29,386 nucleotides of DNA from Paulinella micropora. Its lineage: Eukaryota; Cercozoa; Imbricatea; Euglyphida; Paulinellidae. This document shows positions 15,630 to 23,743 of the stretch, piece after piece. Positions within the stretch are counted from its first letter, which is position 1. Each line of letters begins with the position of its first letter. The notes below the pieces were generated by a model that made no database searches, was not told the DNA's origin, and worked only from the letters and a program-made list of their open reading frames with translations. Made by a program: the position numbers and the translations under genes. The stretch is from contig WBZZ01002698.1 of assembly GCA_019918135.1 (NCBI GenBank), forward strand, positions 1-29,386, given 5' to 3'.

Positions 15630-16310
15630 TTAACTACTCTTCTTCTTTTCTTCCGCGGGCGCGGGTGCGTCCAGATTTGTAGCTTGGCTTGGCTGTGCTG
15701 CGAACATCGTGTTCTTGGCGTGCGTGATGGCGGCCGTTTGCGCAGTCAGCAGGGCCAGTTCAGTCATATGATCCAGGCGCTGCAGCCCAATGCCCGCGCG
15801 CAGCTTGGCCCGCTCGAGCAAGAAGCACCACCGGTCATCGGCAAAGCAGGCCTCGGTCGTGCCCGAGATTTGGTAACGCGAGCGGTTCGCTACCAAGTTT
15901 TCAAGGCAGACTAGCCCTTGCTTGAGCACAGCGTCCGCTAGCTCGCCCGACAGTTCGCCTTCCAGCACTTCCTCGACTTCGGCCAACAACAGCGGCAGCT
16001 TCTGTCTGGGTAGCCTGCGCAGAGATTTTGGGTCGCAGTTGATGTGCGCCTTTTTGAGCTTGGGCCCAATTAAGGCACTGCGGCCGTAAGCGCACAAGAG
16101 CCTGTAGTTGGGGTCATCGCGCAGCACGGGGTCATCGGTTGCTGCCGCTGACGGTGGCGCTGTTCCCAGACGCCGCGCAAGGCTGGATTGCGAAGGGCCC
16201 GCCGTCCGGCGTCTCTTGGCCGGCGGCGGAGCGGTTGCAAGCGGGGGCGCCTGTATCTCGGCTTTTACTTCGACTGACGGTGGCTCGAGGTTAGCAAACG
16301 GATCAGTCAT
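15630..16310 (-). CDS. 226-aa protein with nuclear-signal-like KRRR motif
   Basis: Residues 1-65 are Pro/Ala-rich and disordered, with a P-P-P-A-K-R-R-R-T motif near residue 29-36. Residues 66-200 form a folded-looking domain with several Cys (LLCAYGRSAL, LVCLENLVANRSRYQ, ACFADDRWCFLL). The tail is Ala/Lys-rich and ends EEKKKSS. It lies in the leftward virion block between two uncharacterised genes. It may be a virion or packaging-associated protein; unknown. Confidence 0.55.
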   Translation of the reverse strand: MTDPFANLEPPSVEVKAEIQAPPLATAPPPAKRRRTAGPSQSSLARRLGTAPPSAAATDDPVLRDDPNYRLLCAYGRSALIGPKLKKAHINCDPKSLRRLPRQKLPLLLAEVEEVLEGELSGELADAVLKQGLVCLENLVANRSRYQISGTTEACFADDRWCFLLERAKLRAGIGLQRLDHMTELALLTAQTAAITHAKNTMFAAQPSQATNLDAPAPAEEKKKSS

Positions 16311-16352
16311 CCTTCTTCTTTATACAAGAACTGAAAGAGAATTTAAAAAAAA

Positions 16353-16940
16353 TTACTCGATGGGCGGCACGCCGTTATTGAAATGCATACTAGTCCAGCC
16401 GCGCACGGAGCCGTTCTCGCGATCGAGGGTAGAAACTGCAGGGATAGCCTCCCACTGCTGATCTCTGATCTTGGCTGATTGGTACTGCTCCACGAAAGCT
16501 GCCACTTGCATGCAGCCTTCCCAGACGTTACCGTACGTTCTTCGAAGCTCTGTCAACCATGGAAGCATATTGGCGCCGTTCTCGCCCCAGTCGGCAGGCG
16601 GGTTGTTGCCGGCGGCACAGTTCTTCATGCGGAATTCGGGTCCGTACACCGCCTGGATCTCCGCGGGTTTACCGACGAGCAGGACCGCTCCTTTGTACCA
16701 AGGGGCCAATGAGTTCTGCGACAAGCGCTGTGCCACTTCCTTCATCTGGCCGAGGGTGCCTGCCCCAGCGCCCGGGCCCGCGGCGGACAGGGCCGAGTAG
16801 ATGATCGAGCTGGTAGCGAGCGAGTCGGTCTGGATGATCTGCCGGGTCTCGGTACCATGCTCGACCTGGTTGGCCTGGGCGGCGGCCGCCTTTTCTTCTC
16901 CGGTGTTGACTAGAGGCACGGTAGGGCCTCGGTTGCTCAT
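16353..16940 (-). CDS. 195-aa protein of unknown function
   Basis: It starts MSNRGPTVPLVNTGEEK. The N-terminal 60 residues are Ala/Gly-rich, and the rest contains aromatic and Cys residues (NSLAPWYKGAVLLVG, VYGPEFRMKNCAAG, YGNVWEGCMQVAAFVEQYQ). A short hydrophobic stretch (GAVLLVG) is too brief for a membrane span. The spacer before it (ACCATG in gene direction after an AAATTTTTTTTCTTG tract) looks like the other virion-gene promoters. No family recognised. Confidence 0.6.
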   Translation of the reverse strand: MSNRGPTVPLVNTGEEKAAAAQANQVEHGTETRQIIQTDSLATSSIIYSALSAAGPGAGAGTLGQMKEVAQRLSQNSLAPWYKGAVLLVGKPAEIQAVYGPEFRMKNCAAGNNPPADWGENGANMLPWLTELRRTYGNVWEGCMQVAAFVEQYQSAKIRDQQWEAIPAVSTLDRENGSVRGWTSMHFNNGVPPIE

Positions 16941-16981
16941 GGTTGTATTTAAATATCACTCGACAAGAAAAAAAATTTTAA

Positions 16982-17248
16982 TTACTTGCCTCCGCCAATC
17001 AGCTGCTGCTCGCAGCGGGCGGCTTGTTCAGGCGTTACTTCCAACAAGATGGTGGCATCCGCAATGACCGGTTGCTTAAACACTTTTTCAATGGGCGCTT
17101 CGGCCACGGTAGTCTGCAGGACTTCGATAGCCCTTTTTTCTGCGTCCTCTTGCTGTCGGCGTTTCTGTCCCGCGACTCGCGCCTGTGTCTCGTTGACTTT
17201 GCCCAAGGCCAGGGCCAAGGTCGGGTCAAAGAAGGCCAGGTGTTGCAT
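16982..17248 (-). CDS. 88-aa helical protein
   Basis: It starts MQHLAFFDPTLALALGKVNE and has a charged helix in the middle (QKRRQQEDAEKRAIEV) followed by a short beta-like segment (VIADATILLEVTP) and an end rich in Gln/Gly. It sits between the 195-aa gene and the very long coiled-coil gene, all leftward. It could be a small virion component. Unknown. Confidence 0.55.
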   Translation of the reverse strand: MQHLAFFDPTLALALGKVNETQARVAGQKRRQQEDAEKRAIEVLQTTVAEAPIEKVFKQPVIADATILLEVTPEQAARCEQQLIGGGK

Positions 17249-17284
17249 ACTGTTGTTATTGGTTGTCCACTAATTAATTTTTTT

Positions 17285-19701
17285 TCAGGGTGCTGCTCCG
17301 TACGGCGCGACTTCTTGGCCGGCAGAGGGCACGAGCGCGCTGCTGCGAGCAGGCTTCTTACTTTTCACGCCCGCCCTCCGCTGCCGTTCTCGCTTTTTCT
17401 GCAATTGCGCGTTGCTCTTGGCGCCAGTTCCTTTCCTTTCTTCTACGAATTTCAGGTTCTTTGCTCGCCTCGCCTGGTTAGTCAGCTGCGTAACAAGCTT
17501 GTTGTTTTCTTGCTTCAGCGCGTGGATGAAAGCTTTGGCTTGTTCGGTTAGCACGAGACCGCTGCTGATGGCCTTGAGCTCGCTCTCTGGCACCGGCTCC
17601 TTCTTTTGCTTGTAGGGCACGAGGAACATCTGCACCAGCTCCCGCGAAGTGTTCTTGTTGCCGGCTTTGTCGACCATGCGCTGCAGTTTGGGCACGCTGA
17701 CGGCCGCCAGCTGCTTTTCACCGTAGGGCACCAGCTGCTGCTCGTCTTCCACCGACTTGCGCCATTCAAGGGCCTTCATTTCCTTCTTGGCTGGGTCCTG
17801 CTCGGCGTGGTACTCGATAAACAGGGCTTTGGACGCCTTCTCCGCGTCTTCAAATTGTTTCTTTTTGAGCTCATGTCCCTCTTTGTTAGCCGCGTTCATT
17901 TTTCTTTTTTCGTTCATCTCTCCCAAGAGAAAGTCCACGTCGTCGTCAGTGTCGTTGTCGTCGCCGCTGACCTCCTCTTCGTCCTCCATGTCGTCGGCAG
18001 CGACTTCCTCTACCGCACCGTCGTCTTCGTCGTCCAGGTCAGCGAGCTCGTGCTCGTCCCAGTTACCGGGGTCCTTGAACCCTTTCCCTGCGTACATCCG
18101 CAGGTGGTCACGCAGAGTCTGCACGCCCTTGCGGTCTTGGTCCGACAGTCCTTGCTTGCCCAGGACCCGCGAAAGCTGGGCTTTTGCGTCACTGATCGCC
18201 TTCTCGATTGTGATCTTGTTGTCGTGGGCCCACTGCTCGATCGAGGCCGTGTACATCCGGGCTATCCCTTGGAAAGAGGCCTCCGGGTTCTCCTGGATCA
18301 GGGCCCGCAGCTTGTCCAGCTGGATAACCTCGACTGGAGCCGCACCCGCTGCAGCCGGCGGCGGTGCCTGCAGCAAGAGTCGTCCAAGCTCACGGGAGGC
18401 CTCGATTCTTTGGGCGGGCGCCTGCCCGTTGTCGTTGTATTGCAGCATGAGCCGCTGGGCTTCGCCCTGGATGTGCAAAACCTTGTCCTGTGCCTTCTTC
18501 TGGCCCGCCGCGATCTGCAGCGCGGCCTTGGCGTCTTTTTGTGTCTTTTCCATCGCAGCCGCGTTTTCCATTTGTGCTGACTTGAGCTTTGCCTGCCGTT
18601 CGGCTTCTTCGATCTGGGCCTGCGTCCGCTGCGCCACTTTCTGTTCGTTGAGTTTCTTTTCGGCGCCTGCCTTGGCCTTTTCGATTTCTTGCGCGGACTG
18701 GACGTTTGCTTCCAACAGATTGGCCTTCACTTCTTTTGCCTGCTCGACTCGAACTTGCTTGAGCTTGGCCTGTGCGGCCTGGGTCTTGGCCGCCAGCTGT
18801 AGCTGGGCTATGCGCTCTTGCTCCTTGGCCAGCGCGACCAGCTCCGCTGCGTTCTTCTCTTCCTGTAGCCTCGCCCTGTTGGCAGCCTCGACCTCTTTTT
18901 GTTTCTTGACTCTCTCGGCCTGTGCGCGCATCTGTGCAAGTTGGGCGTCTCTCACCTGCTGCCGTTGTGCAGCCTCAATCTGTCTCTTGTGCTCCTCGAA
19001 CTCCTGTAGTGCTTCTTGCCGCTTAAGCTCCTCGCGCGCGGCGTCTTCTTGTTTTTCGCCTGCAGCTTTTTTAGGCCTTCCTTGACGTCCGGTGGTAGCT
19101 TCTGGTCCACACCCTCCGGACCGTCGCCCGCCGGCGCTAGTTCTTGGTCTGCAGCGGGCGGCAGTTCTTGTTGCTCTGCCGCCTTGACTTCCTCGCCCTT
19201 GCCCTCGACACCGTCCTGGACTTCCCCGCCGCCATTCTCTCCGGCCTCTTCTACTTCTTCTTCCTCTTCTTCTTCTTCTTCTTCGCCGTCGCCCATCCCG
19301 GGCTGATCGCCTTCTCCTTCTGGCGCCTTCTTTTCCGCAGCCGCTGGCGCTGGCTTCTTTTGCTCTGCAGCCGCTGGTGCTGGCTTCTTCTGTTCTGCAG
19401 CCGCTGGTGGTGGCTTCTGTTCTTCCTCCTTCTTCTTCTGCTCCGCAGCTGCCGCTGGCGCAGCCGGTTCCGGCTCCCCTGCTGCAGCCGCCGCCGGCTC
19501 CCCGAACAGTTCCAGCTCGAACGCCTCTACCGGCCCGTGCGGGTGGTGGGCCTGCCTCATGAGCGCCTGGGCCTTGGCCAAATTCCCAAACAGGCCGCTG
19601 CTGTTCTGGCTCTTTTGTTTGAACGGCAAGGGCCGGTTGTCAAAGAACCGTCCGTTGGGCCGGCCCGTCCAGCTACCACCGGCTGCAGTCTTGACGTACA
19701 T
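17285..19701 (-). CDS. ~805-aa coiled-coil structural protein, one frameshift
   Basis: Two frames join near 19060. The first, from the ATG at 19701 (MYVKTAAGG), has a motif F-D-N-R-P-L-P-F-K-Q-K, a low-complexity A-A-A-E-Q-K-K-P-A-P repeat section and a run of about ten Glu. Its own stop at 18952 follows an unnatural Arg/Ser tail, whereas the second frame reads as coiled coil (E-E-L-K-R-Q-E-A-L-Q-E-F-E-E-H-K-R-Q) well upstream of its first ATG. The second part is a long Ala/Gln/Lys/Glu helix, then an acidic stretch (DDMEDEEEVSGDDNDTDDD) and a basic C-terminus (KKRERQRRAGVKSKKPAR). It is probably a core or tegument-like scaffold; the role is inferred from composition. Confidence 0.65.
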
Positions 19702-19739
19702 ACTGGTTTTTTTTAATTTGGTCTGACAGGAAAAAAAAA

Positions 19740-20213
19740 TCACGCGAGCCCCTTGTCTATGATCTTCTTCCTGGCCACCAGCCTGTTCTTTTTCTTTCTT
19801 ATGGCTTCCGTCTCGTCCGACTTGCCGTGAAGGTCTTCCTCTTTCTTGATCTGTGCCTCAAGCTCGGTTATTGCTTCGCCCAGCTTGTGGGACCAGGCCC
19901 TCAGTTTCTCTTCTTGTTTAGGAGTCTTGTTCTCTTGGTACGCTGCCACTTGGTGTATAGCTTCCTGTGTCTTCAGGTCTGCTTTCTTGAGTTTAGTGCC
20001 CTTCATGAGCTGGTCCATCACCGTGGGCTTCTCAGCTTTTTCTTTCTCTTCGGCTGCCTTTTTAGAAGCAGCGTGCGCCGCTGCGTCGACTTTCTTAAGC
20101 TTGCCGCCCGCCTTGATCGCTTGATTAATCGCGTCTTGTGGGTCTGTCGGCGCCGCCTTTTGTGTCTTTTGGTCGACTTTCTTGAGCTTCTTGCCGGCCT
20201 TGATGGACTGCAT
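19740..20213 (-). CDS. Protein with three WH2-like actin-binding motifs
   Basis: The frame has three copies of a WH2-like motif: IKAGKKLKKV at residues 4-13, IKAGGKLKKV at 33-42 and LMKGTKLKKA at 69-78, each preceded by a short helix and followed by a polar linker. WH2 motifs (L-x-x-I-x-x-G-x-x-L-K-K-V) bind actin monomers. The C-terminal half is a charged helix. Coding-like sequence (EEYSKQFKEAYKEWRKEI) continues upstream of the ATG to about 20300, where stops occur in all frames, so this may once have been continuous with the Pro-rich gene at 20306-20820. Actin binding is inferred from the motif only. Confidence 0.6.
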   Translation of the reverse strand: MQSIKAGKKLKKVDQKTQKAAPTDPQDAINQAIKAGGKLKKVDAAAHAASKKAAEEKEKAEKPTVMDQLMKGTKLKKADLKTQEAIHQVAAYQENKTPKQEEKLRAWSHKLGEAITELEAQIKKEEDLHGKSDETEAIRKKKNRLVARKKIIDKGLA

Positions 20214-20305
20214 CAGCGCCTCTGTCGGGACCGAAGCCGCCTTGATAATTTCTTTTCTCCATTCCTTGTACGCCTCCTTAAACTGCTTGGAATACTCCTC
20301 TTAAG

Positions 20306-20820
20306 TTATGACTCCGTCGTCTCTTTTTGGCGCAGCTCTTCGTACTTTGCATGCATCACGTTTGTCGCCTTTTCTTTTTTCAGCTCTTCGATTGGACGGC
20401 CAGACATTCTGGACGCCAGCTCCCAGAGCTTCTGTTCCGAGTCGATGGAGTCCAGCGTCGATGCACCCGCGGCAGCTTTCGCGTCTGCCTTCGCGCCCGT
20501 GTCGGCCGGTAGCGGCGGTGCGGCGGGGATTGACGGGCCTGTGCCAGTCGCCGATAGCGGCGGGGCGGTGGGGATTGGCGAGCCCGTTCCGGCAGCAGCG
20601 ACAGCAGGCGCAACTGCTGCTGGCGCGACCGCGTCCAGCACGGCCGAGAGCTGTGGGTTTGCATATTTCATTTGCATATTTTTGCATATTTGATTTCCCT
20701 GGTCTTGGCCGCCATCTCGGCCGACCCGCCGCCCACAAAGCCGGTGCGCTGCTTTTTGAAGGGAACCGGCGCATCGCTGGTAAAAGTGCGGCCGGCGTGC
20801 CTCTTGCGCCAGGGCTTCAT
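20306..20820 (-). CDS. Proline-rich protein, frameshifted by a repeat expansion
   Basis: From the ATG at 20820 the frame reads MKPWRKRHAGRTFTSD and contains A-P-V-P-F-K-K-Q, echoing the start of the coiled-coil protein at 19701. It stops after ~50 codons within a stretch where AAATATGCAAA occurs three times (20659-20695 region). The following coding frame carries two Pro-rich segments (SPIPTAPPL, SIPAAPPLP) and a helical end with S-R-M-S-G-R-P-I-E-E-L-K-K-E. Removing one 23-nt repeat increment would join the frames. Together with the WH2 gene just downstream this resembles the Pro-rich plus WH2 order of WASP-family actin regulators. Confidence 0.5.
20659..20697. repeat. Short AAATATGCAAA repeat (three copies)
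   Basis: In gene direction the sequence has three near-identical copies of AAATATGCAAA; first and last are offset by 23 nt. Since 23 is not a multiple of three, the expansion shifts the frame of the surrounding Pro-rich gene. Confidence 0.7.
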
Positions 20821-20863
20821 GTTTTCCTTTTCTCAAAATCTGTGCAACGAAAATTAAAAAATC

Positions 20864-21004
20864 TCACTTGCTCTTTTTAACAACGTCCGCCGGCTTCTTC
20901 TTCTTCGCTTTTTTGGGCTTCTTGACCAGCGCGGCCTCCACTGCCGCCCTGGCTGGTTCGGCCTGGTTGACTAGCAAGCGAGACCTGTCGGTGATTAGCG
21001 GCAT
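20864..21004 (-). CDS. 46-aa Lys-rich peptide
   Basis: A short frame starts MPLITDRSRLLVNQ and ends in a very basic block (KKPKKAKKKKPADVVKKSK). It has its own AT-rich spacer on both sides and shares the divergent spacer with the packaging ATPase. Composition fits a DNA-condensing core peptide or a nuclear-targeting peptide, as used by several capsid viruses. Function is inferred from composition only. Confidence 0.5.
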   Translation of the reverse strand: MPLITDRSRLLVNQAEPARAAVEAALVKKPKKAKKKKPADVVKKSK

Positions 21005-21039
21005 CTTTTTTTTTCTTTAGTGGGAGAAGTTTTAAAAAA
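21005..21039. promoter_or_regulatory. Divergent promoter region before the packaging ATPase
   Basis: The 35-nt spacer holds T-tracts next to the leftward start and GAAGTTTTAAAAAAATG around the rightward start. It is the only space available for promoters of both genes. Confidence 0.35.
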
Positions 21040-22062
21040 ATGATGCAGCAGCAGAAGCCGGAAGGCCCGGTCGAACGGCTGCCGGAGCCGGAACAGCAGC
21101 TCGGCGAGAAGACAATTGAGGAGAAAATTTTGGACTATGTCGACAAGCAGAAAGACAAGGGCAAGAAGAAGAAGAAGAAGAAGGAGCAGCAGCCGGCAGA
21201 GCAGCTGCAGCCGACCGAGTTCAAGCGGAACATCGAAGTTTTCTACCCGCGCGAAAATGGGGCGGGGCAGCTGTTCGTGCTCGTCGGCAAGTCGGAGCGC
21301 GGCAAAACGCACTTCCTGAAATGGCTCCTGTACAGCCTGTGCGCGCGCAAAAAGGACCCTTTCCAGTACGGCTTAATTATGGTCCGCACCAAGTTCAAGA
21401 ATAGCTTTTCGTTCCACTTTGCGAGCGAGCAGCACTGCAAGATCTACGAAGGTTTCAGGATGGACATCTTGCAGAACTATGTAGAGAATCTCAAGAAGCG
21501 CTACCTGGAAAACAAACGTTTGGAGCCGTCGTTCATTGTGTTTGACGACCTGGTCGGCATCATCGACTCGACCGACCGCTGGATGCAGAACTTTTTCGGC
21601 ACGTACCGCCATTATAACATCACGATCTTCATCGCGGTGCAGTACCTTACCGGCCACAACTCAGTGAGTCCCATTATGCGCGAGCAAACGTCACACTGCA
21701 TCATGTTCAACTCGAAAGTGCAGCGCACGCTTAACAACTTGTGGGAAAACTACGGACAGCTCTTCCCAAAAAAGGAGTTCCTGGCTCACTTTGCTCAAGC
21801 GACGGACGAGCGCAACGTGGGGACGCGACATGCCGCAATGGTTTACCACGAGCACATCGACCGGCTTGAATTCAATTACAAGTCCTGGCTCGCGCCCGCT
21901 TCGTTGCCGGACGGCGAAGTCATCCTCAGAGGGCCCGACCCGCCGAGGTTGCCGAGCCGCGCGGACATCCAGAAACAAGAGAGACTGAAACAGCTGGCGT
22001 ACCGCGCGCCGAGCTGGCTGCCGACTTCGCTCAAGGGGATGTCGCGCCAAGAGCGGAAATGA
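21040..22062 (+). CDS. Packaging ATPase, A32/FtsK-like
   Basis: This 340-aa protein is the genome-packaging motor ATPase of double-jelly-roll viruses. Walker A is G-K-S-E-R-G-K-T at 83-90, Walker B F-I-V-F-D-D at 165-170, and a sensor-like Gln at 201 (IFIAVQYLTG). Residues 20-60 form a Lys-rich extension (KDKGKKKKKKKEQ) not part of the core. The C-terminus carries a Pro/Arg-rich tail (GPDPPRLPSRADIQKQERLK). The start at 21040 follows an A-tract. Its stop overlaps the next ATG (ATGA at 22059-22062). It acts in the capsid vertex to pump DNA; whether cut ends or closed ends are packaged is not known. Confidence 0.88.
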   Translation: MMQQQKPEGPVERLPEPEQQLGEKTIEEKILDYVDKQKDKGKKKKKKKEQQPAEQLQPTEFKRNIEVFYPRENGAGQLFVLVGKSERGKTHFLKWLLYSLCARKKDPFQYGLIMVRTKFKNSFSFHFASEQHCKIYEGFRMDILQNYVENLKKRYLENKRLEPSFIVFDDLVGIIDSTDRWMQNFFGTYRHYNITIFIAVQYLTGHNSVSPIMREQTSHCIMFNSKVQRTLNNLWENYGQLFPKKEFLAHFAQATDERNVGTRHAAMVYHEHIDRLEFNYKSWLAPASLPDGEVILRGPDPPRLPSRADIQKQERLKQLAYRAPSWLPTSLKGMSRQERK

Positions 22063-22333
22063 TGCAGCGCATGTTATTTTACGGCGACCGCGCGAGACAG
22101 CGCCTGAAAAAGGACGGGAAGACCATGGCCCAGCGGGACAAGGAGATCCTCAGCGGTTGGACGACCAGACCCGAGAGGCGGAGAAGTTGGCGGCGGAGCG
22201 ATTTGCGCAGCAGAACCAGATGATTACACCGTTCAAGAACACGTTCGCGTACACCAACGCGGGCACGAAGGTCAAACCGCTCGCGCCAATTATAGGTGGC
22301 GGGCCGCCCGGCGACGGTTACGACAGCTCTTAA
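22059..22333 (+). CDS. Small protein overlapping the ATPase stop, one frameshift
   Basis: The ATG overlaps the ATPase TGA. The frame begins MMQRMLFYGDRARQRLKK and, with a single-base shift near 22160, continues as L-D-D-Q-T-R-E-A-E-K-L-A-A-E-R-F and then T-P-F-K-N-T-F-A-Y-T-N-A-G to a TAA at 22333, about 91 residues in all. Without the shift the frame ends early in an Arg-rich tail. The Gly/Pro-rich end (IIGGGPPGDGYDSS) looks disordered. Unknown function; it may be a packaging or assembly partner because it is coupled to the ATPase gene. Confidence 0.5.
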
Positions 22334-22428
22334 AGCGTGGGGCACGCTTGACCCGTAATATCAGGGGAGGGTGGTCACAGCGCCCCAAAAAAACAAAAAG
22401 TTCTATCCCTTATAGCTAAAAGGCAAAA
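22334..22428. other. Spacer before the F-box gene
   Basis: The 95-nt gap holds no ORF. It contains CCCCAAAAAAACAAAAAG and CCTTATAGCTAAAAGG near the F-box start, which may be promoter elements. No AATCTTG element was found. Confidence 0.4.
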
Positions 22429-23007
22429 ATGATACTAGCCGCGCTACCGGCCGATCTCTTGGTGGAAGTGCTGTCGTACCTCCGCATCGGCGAGGTCGCG
22501 CACACGATCCGCCACCTCAAAACGCACACAAACCGGTTCGCGCGCGGCCGGTGGAAACGGCGCAAAGTGCAGAACGGCGAGCTGTCCGGCCTGCACAAGT
22601 TCCTGAACGCTACTTTTAATTACGACACCAAGTCGCTGCCACGCCTCATCAACACCGTGTCGCGCAAGAGCGAAGTTATCTGCTTTGCCTGTGTCCAAAA
22701 AAAGACGGTCGAGGGCTACTGTGGCACCTGTTTCGTGTTTCACCACCGCGACCGAGTAATCACGCCCTTCGCCGCGTGCAGGCGCATGGGCCGCACGTCT
22801 TTCCCCGTGCCCAGGACGACACGAGACTCCATCGTGGCGTTAGCGTACGTACCGGCCTACCGCTTCCGGCTGGCGTACGAGGACGCGGGCTGGCCGGTGC
22901 TGCAAATAGACAAGTGGACCACTTACTTGTGGCTGACGGGAGCCGAAGAAACCGCGGCCCGGTTCAAGCCCCGGTTCAACAAGGAGCTGTACATTACGGA
23001 TTTTTAA
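22429..23007 (+). CDS. F-box-like protein with a zinc knuckle
   Basis: The 192-aa protein starts MILAALPADLLVEVLSYLRI, and residues 5-45 match the first part of an F-box (L-P-x-x-L-x-x-x-V-L-S-Y-L). F-box proteins recruit targets to SCF ubiquitin ligases, so a viral copy may redirect host protein degradation. Residues 85-101 hold Cys-x2-Cys and Cys-x2-Cys (CFACVQKKTVEGYCGTC) with nearby His, a zinc-binding site. The C-terminus has aromatic residues (DKWTTYLWLTGAEE) and may be the target-binding part. Domain call is by motif. Confidence 0.6.
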   Translation: MILAALPADLLVEVLSYLRIGEVAHTIRHLKTHTNRFARGRWKRRKVQNGELSGLHKFLNATFNYDTKSLPRLINTVSRKSEVICFACVQKKTVEGYCGTCFVFHHRDRVITPFAACRRMGRTSFPVPRTTRDSIVALAYVPAYRFRLAYEDAGWPVLQIDKWTTYLWLTGAEETAARFKPRFNKELYITDF

Positions 23008-23024
23008 ATCTTCTTGATTTTTAA

Positions 23025-23478
23025 TTAAAAAGCAAAATGCTCTGGGAAGCTATCAAGTTCATTTTCTTCTTCCCAGTCGTAAGTCAGAACAGGGGTCAGG
23101 AGTTCGAAAGGAGGCATTGTCTCTTCTTCGGCGTCAACTGTACCAACTGCCTCGTCCAGAGCAGATTGGAACGCGCTTGTTGTGTCTGGAGCGAGCTCGG
23201 CAAGAACTGCAAGTCCGTCCCTGACGCCCTCGAGATTGCTCACGGCAGCGGCGACGCTTGGTACAGAGGGCTGGTCGCTGACCCTGGCCTGTGTCCGCCG
23301 TGAGGGGCGTACGTTCCAGTCCGACGCGAATTGTGCAGTTACTTCGCCGCGATTTCAGGGGACAAACCCACGTGCCCGCACGTTGCCCGCGTTGTTTCGG
23401 GAATTTGAATTTCGAAATGTGACCGTTGGCTAGCGGTAGGGGTGCAGCTGGAGGTGCCGACGTATTCTTTCCGCGCAA
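23025..23478 (-). CDS. Basic-to-acidic protein, one frameshift
   Basis: The upstream frame starts MRGKNTSAPPAAPLPLANG, is basic (KFKFPKQRGQRAG, LKSRRSNC) and loses coding look after about residue 50. The downstream frame is open from about 23345 and has N-V-R-P-S-R-R-T-Q then a strongly acidic end (VDAEEETMPPFELL, YDWEEENELDSF). A single-base shift at 23325-23345 would join them to ~150 residues. Basic plus acidic/aromatic layout could suit a transcription activator, but this is speculative. Confidence 0.45.
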
Positions 23479-23743
23479 CGGCTAGGAGTCAAAAAAGGAT
23501 ACGTTTTCCCGGCAAAATGAATCAGCGAAATTTTCCCGTCTGGCGCCACTCGGCACGGCTTTACTTGGCTCATTGCACTTTACGAGTTCAATAAAAGTCA
23601 GATTATGAGCTTTTAATTCTTGAATCTCTTAGCACAATTGCATAAACCGCGTGATCTGAGCGGCTGGTGTAGGATCGCCGTATCAAGAGCGACTTTTGCA
23701 TGATTGGCAAAACGGTAGGAAGCCTTCACAGAAAAAATGGAAT
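23479..23743. other. Non-coding gap before the recombinase gene end
   Basis: No convincing gene. It contains GTTTTCCCGGCAAAATG and AATTTTCCCGTCTGG, short words also found in the palindrome array (GTTTTCCCGGGGAAAA, AATTTCCCGTGAAATC), and a T/A-rich stretch. No palindrome of the array type was found here. No tRNA could be folded by eye. Confidence 0.5.

Noticed and set aside
17757..19085. A 442-aa open frame on the + strand
   Set aside because: It lies antisense to the coiled-coil gene and has the Ser/Ala/Cys-rich make-up expected from the reverse strand of Ala/Gln/Lys/Glu codons.
23479..23743. A tRNA gene suggested by GAGTTCAATAAAAG
   Set aside because: No acceptor stem or anticodon arm could be paired on either strand.
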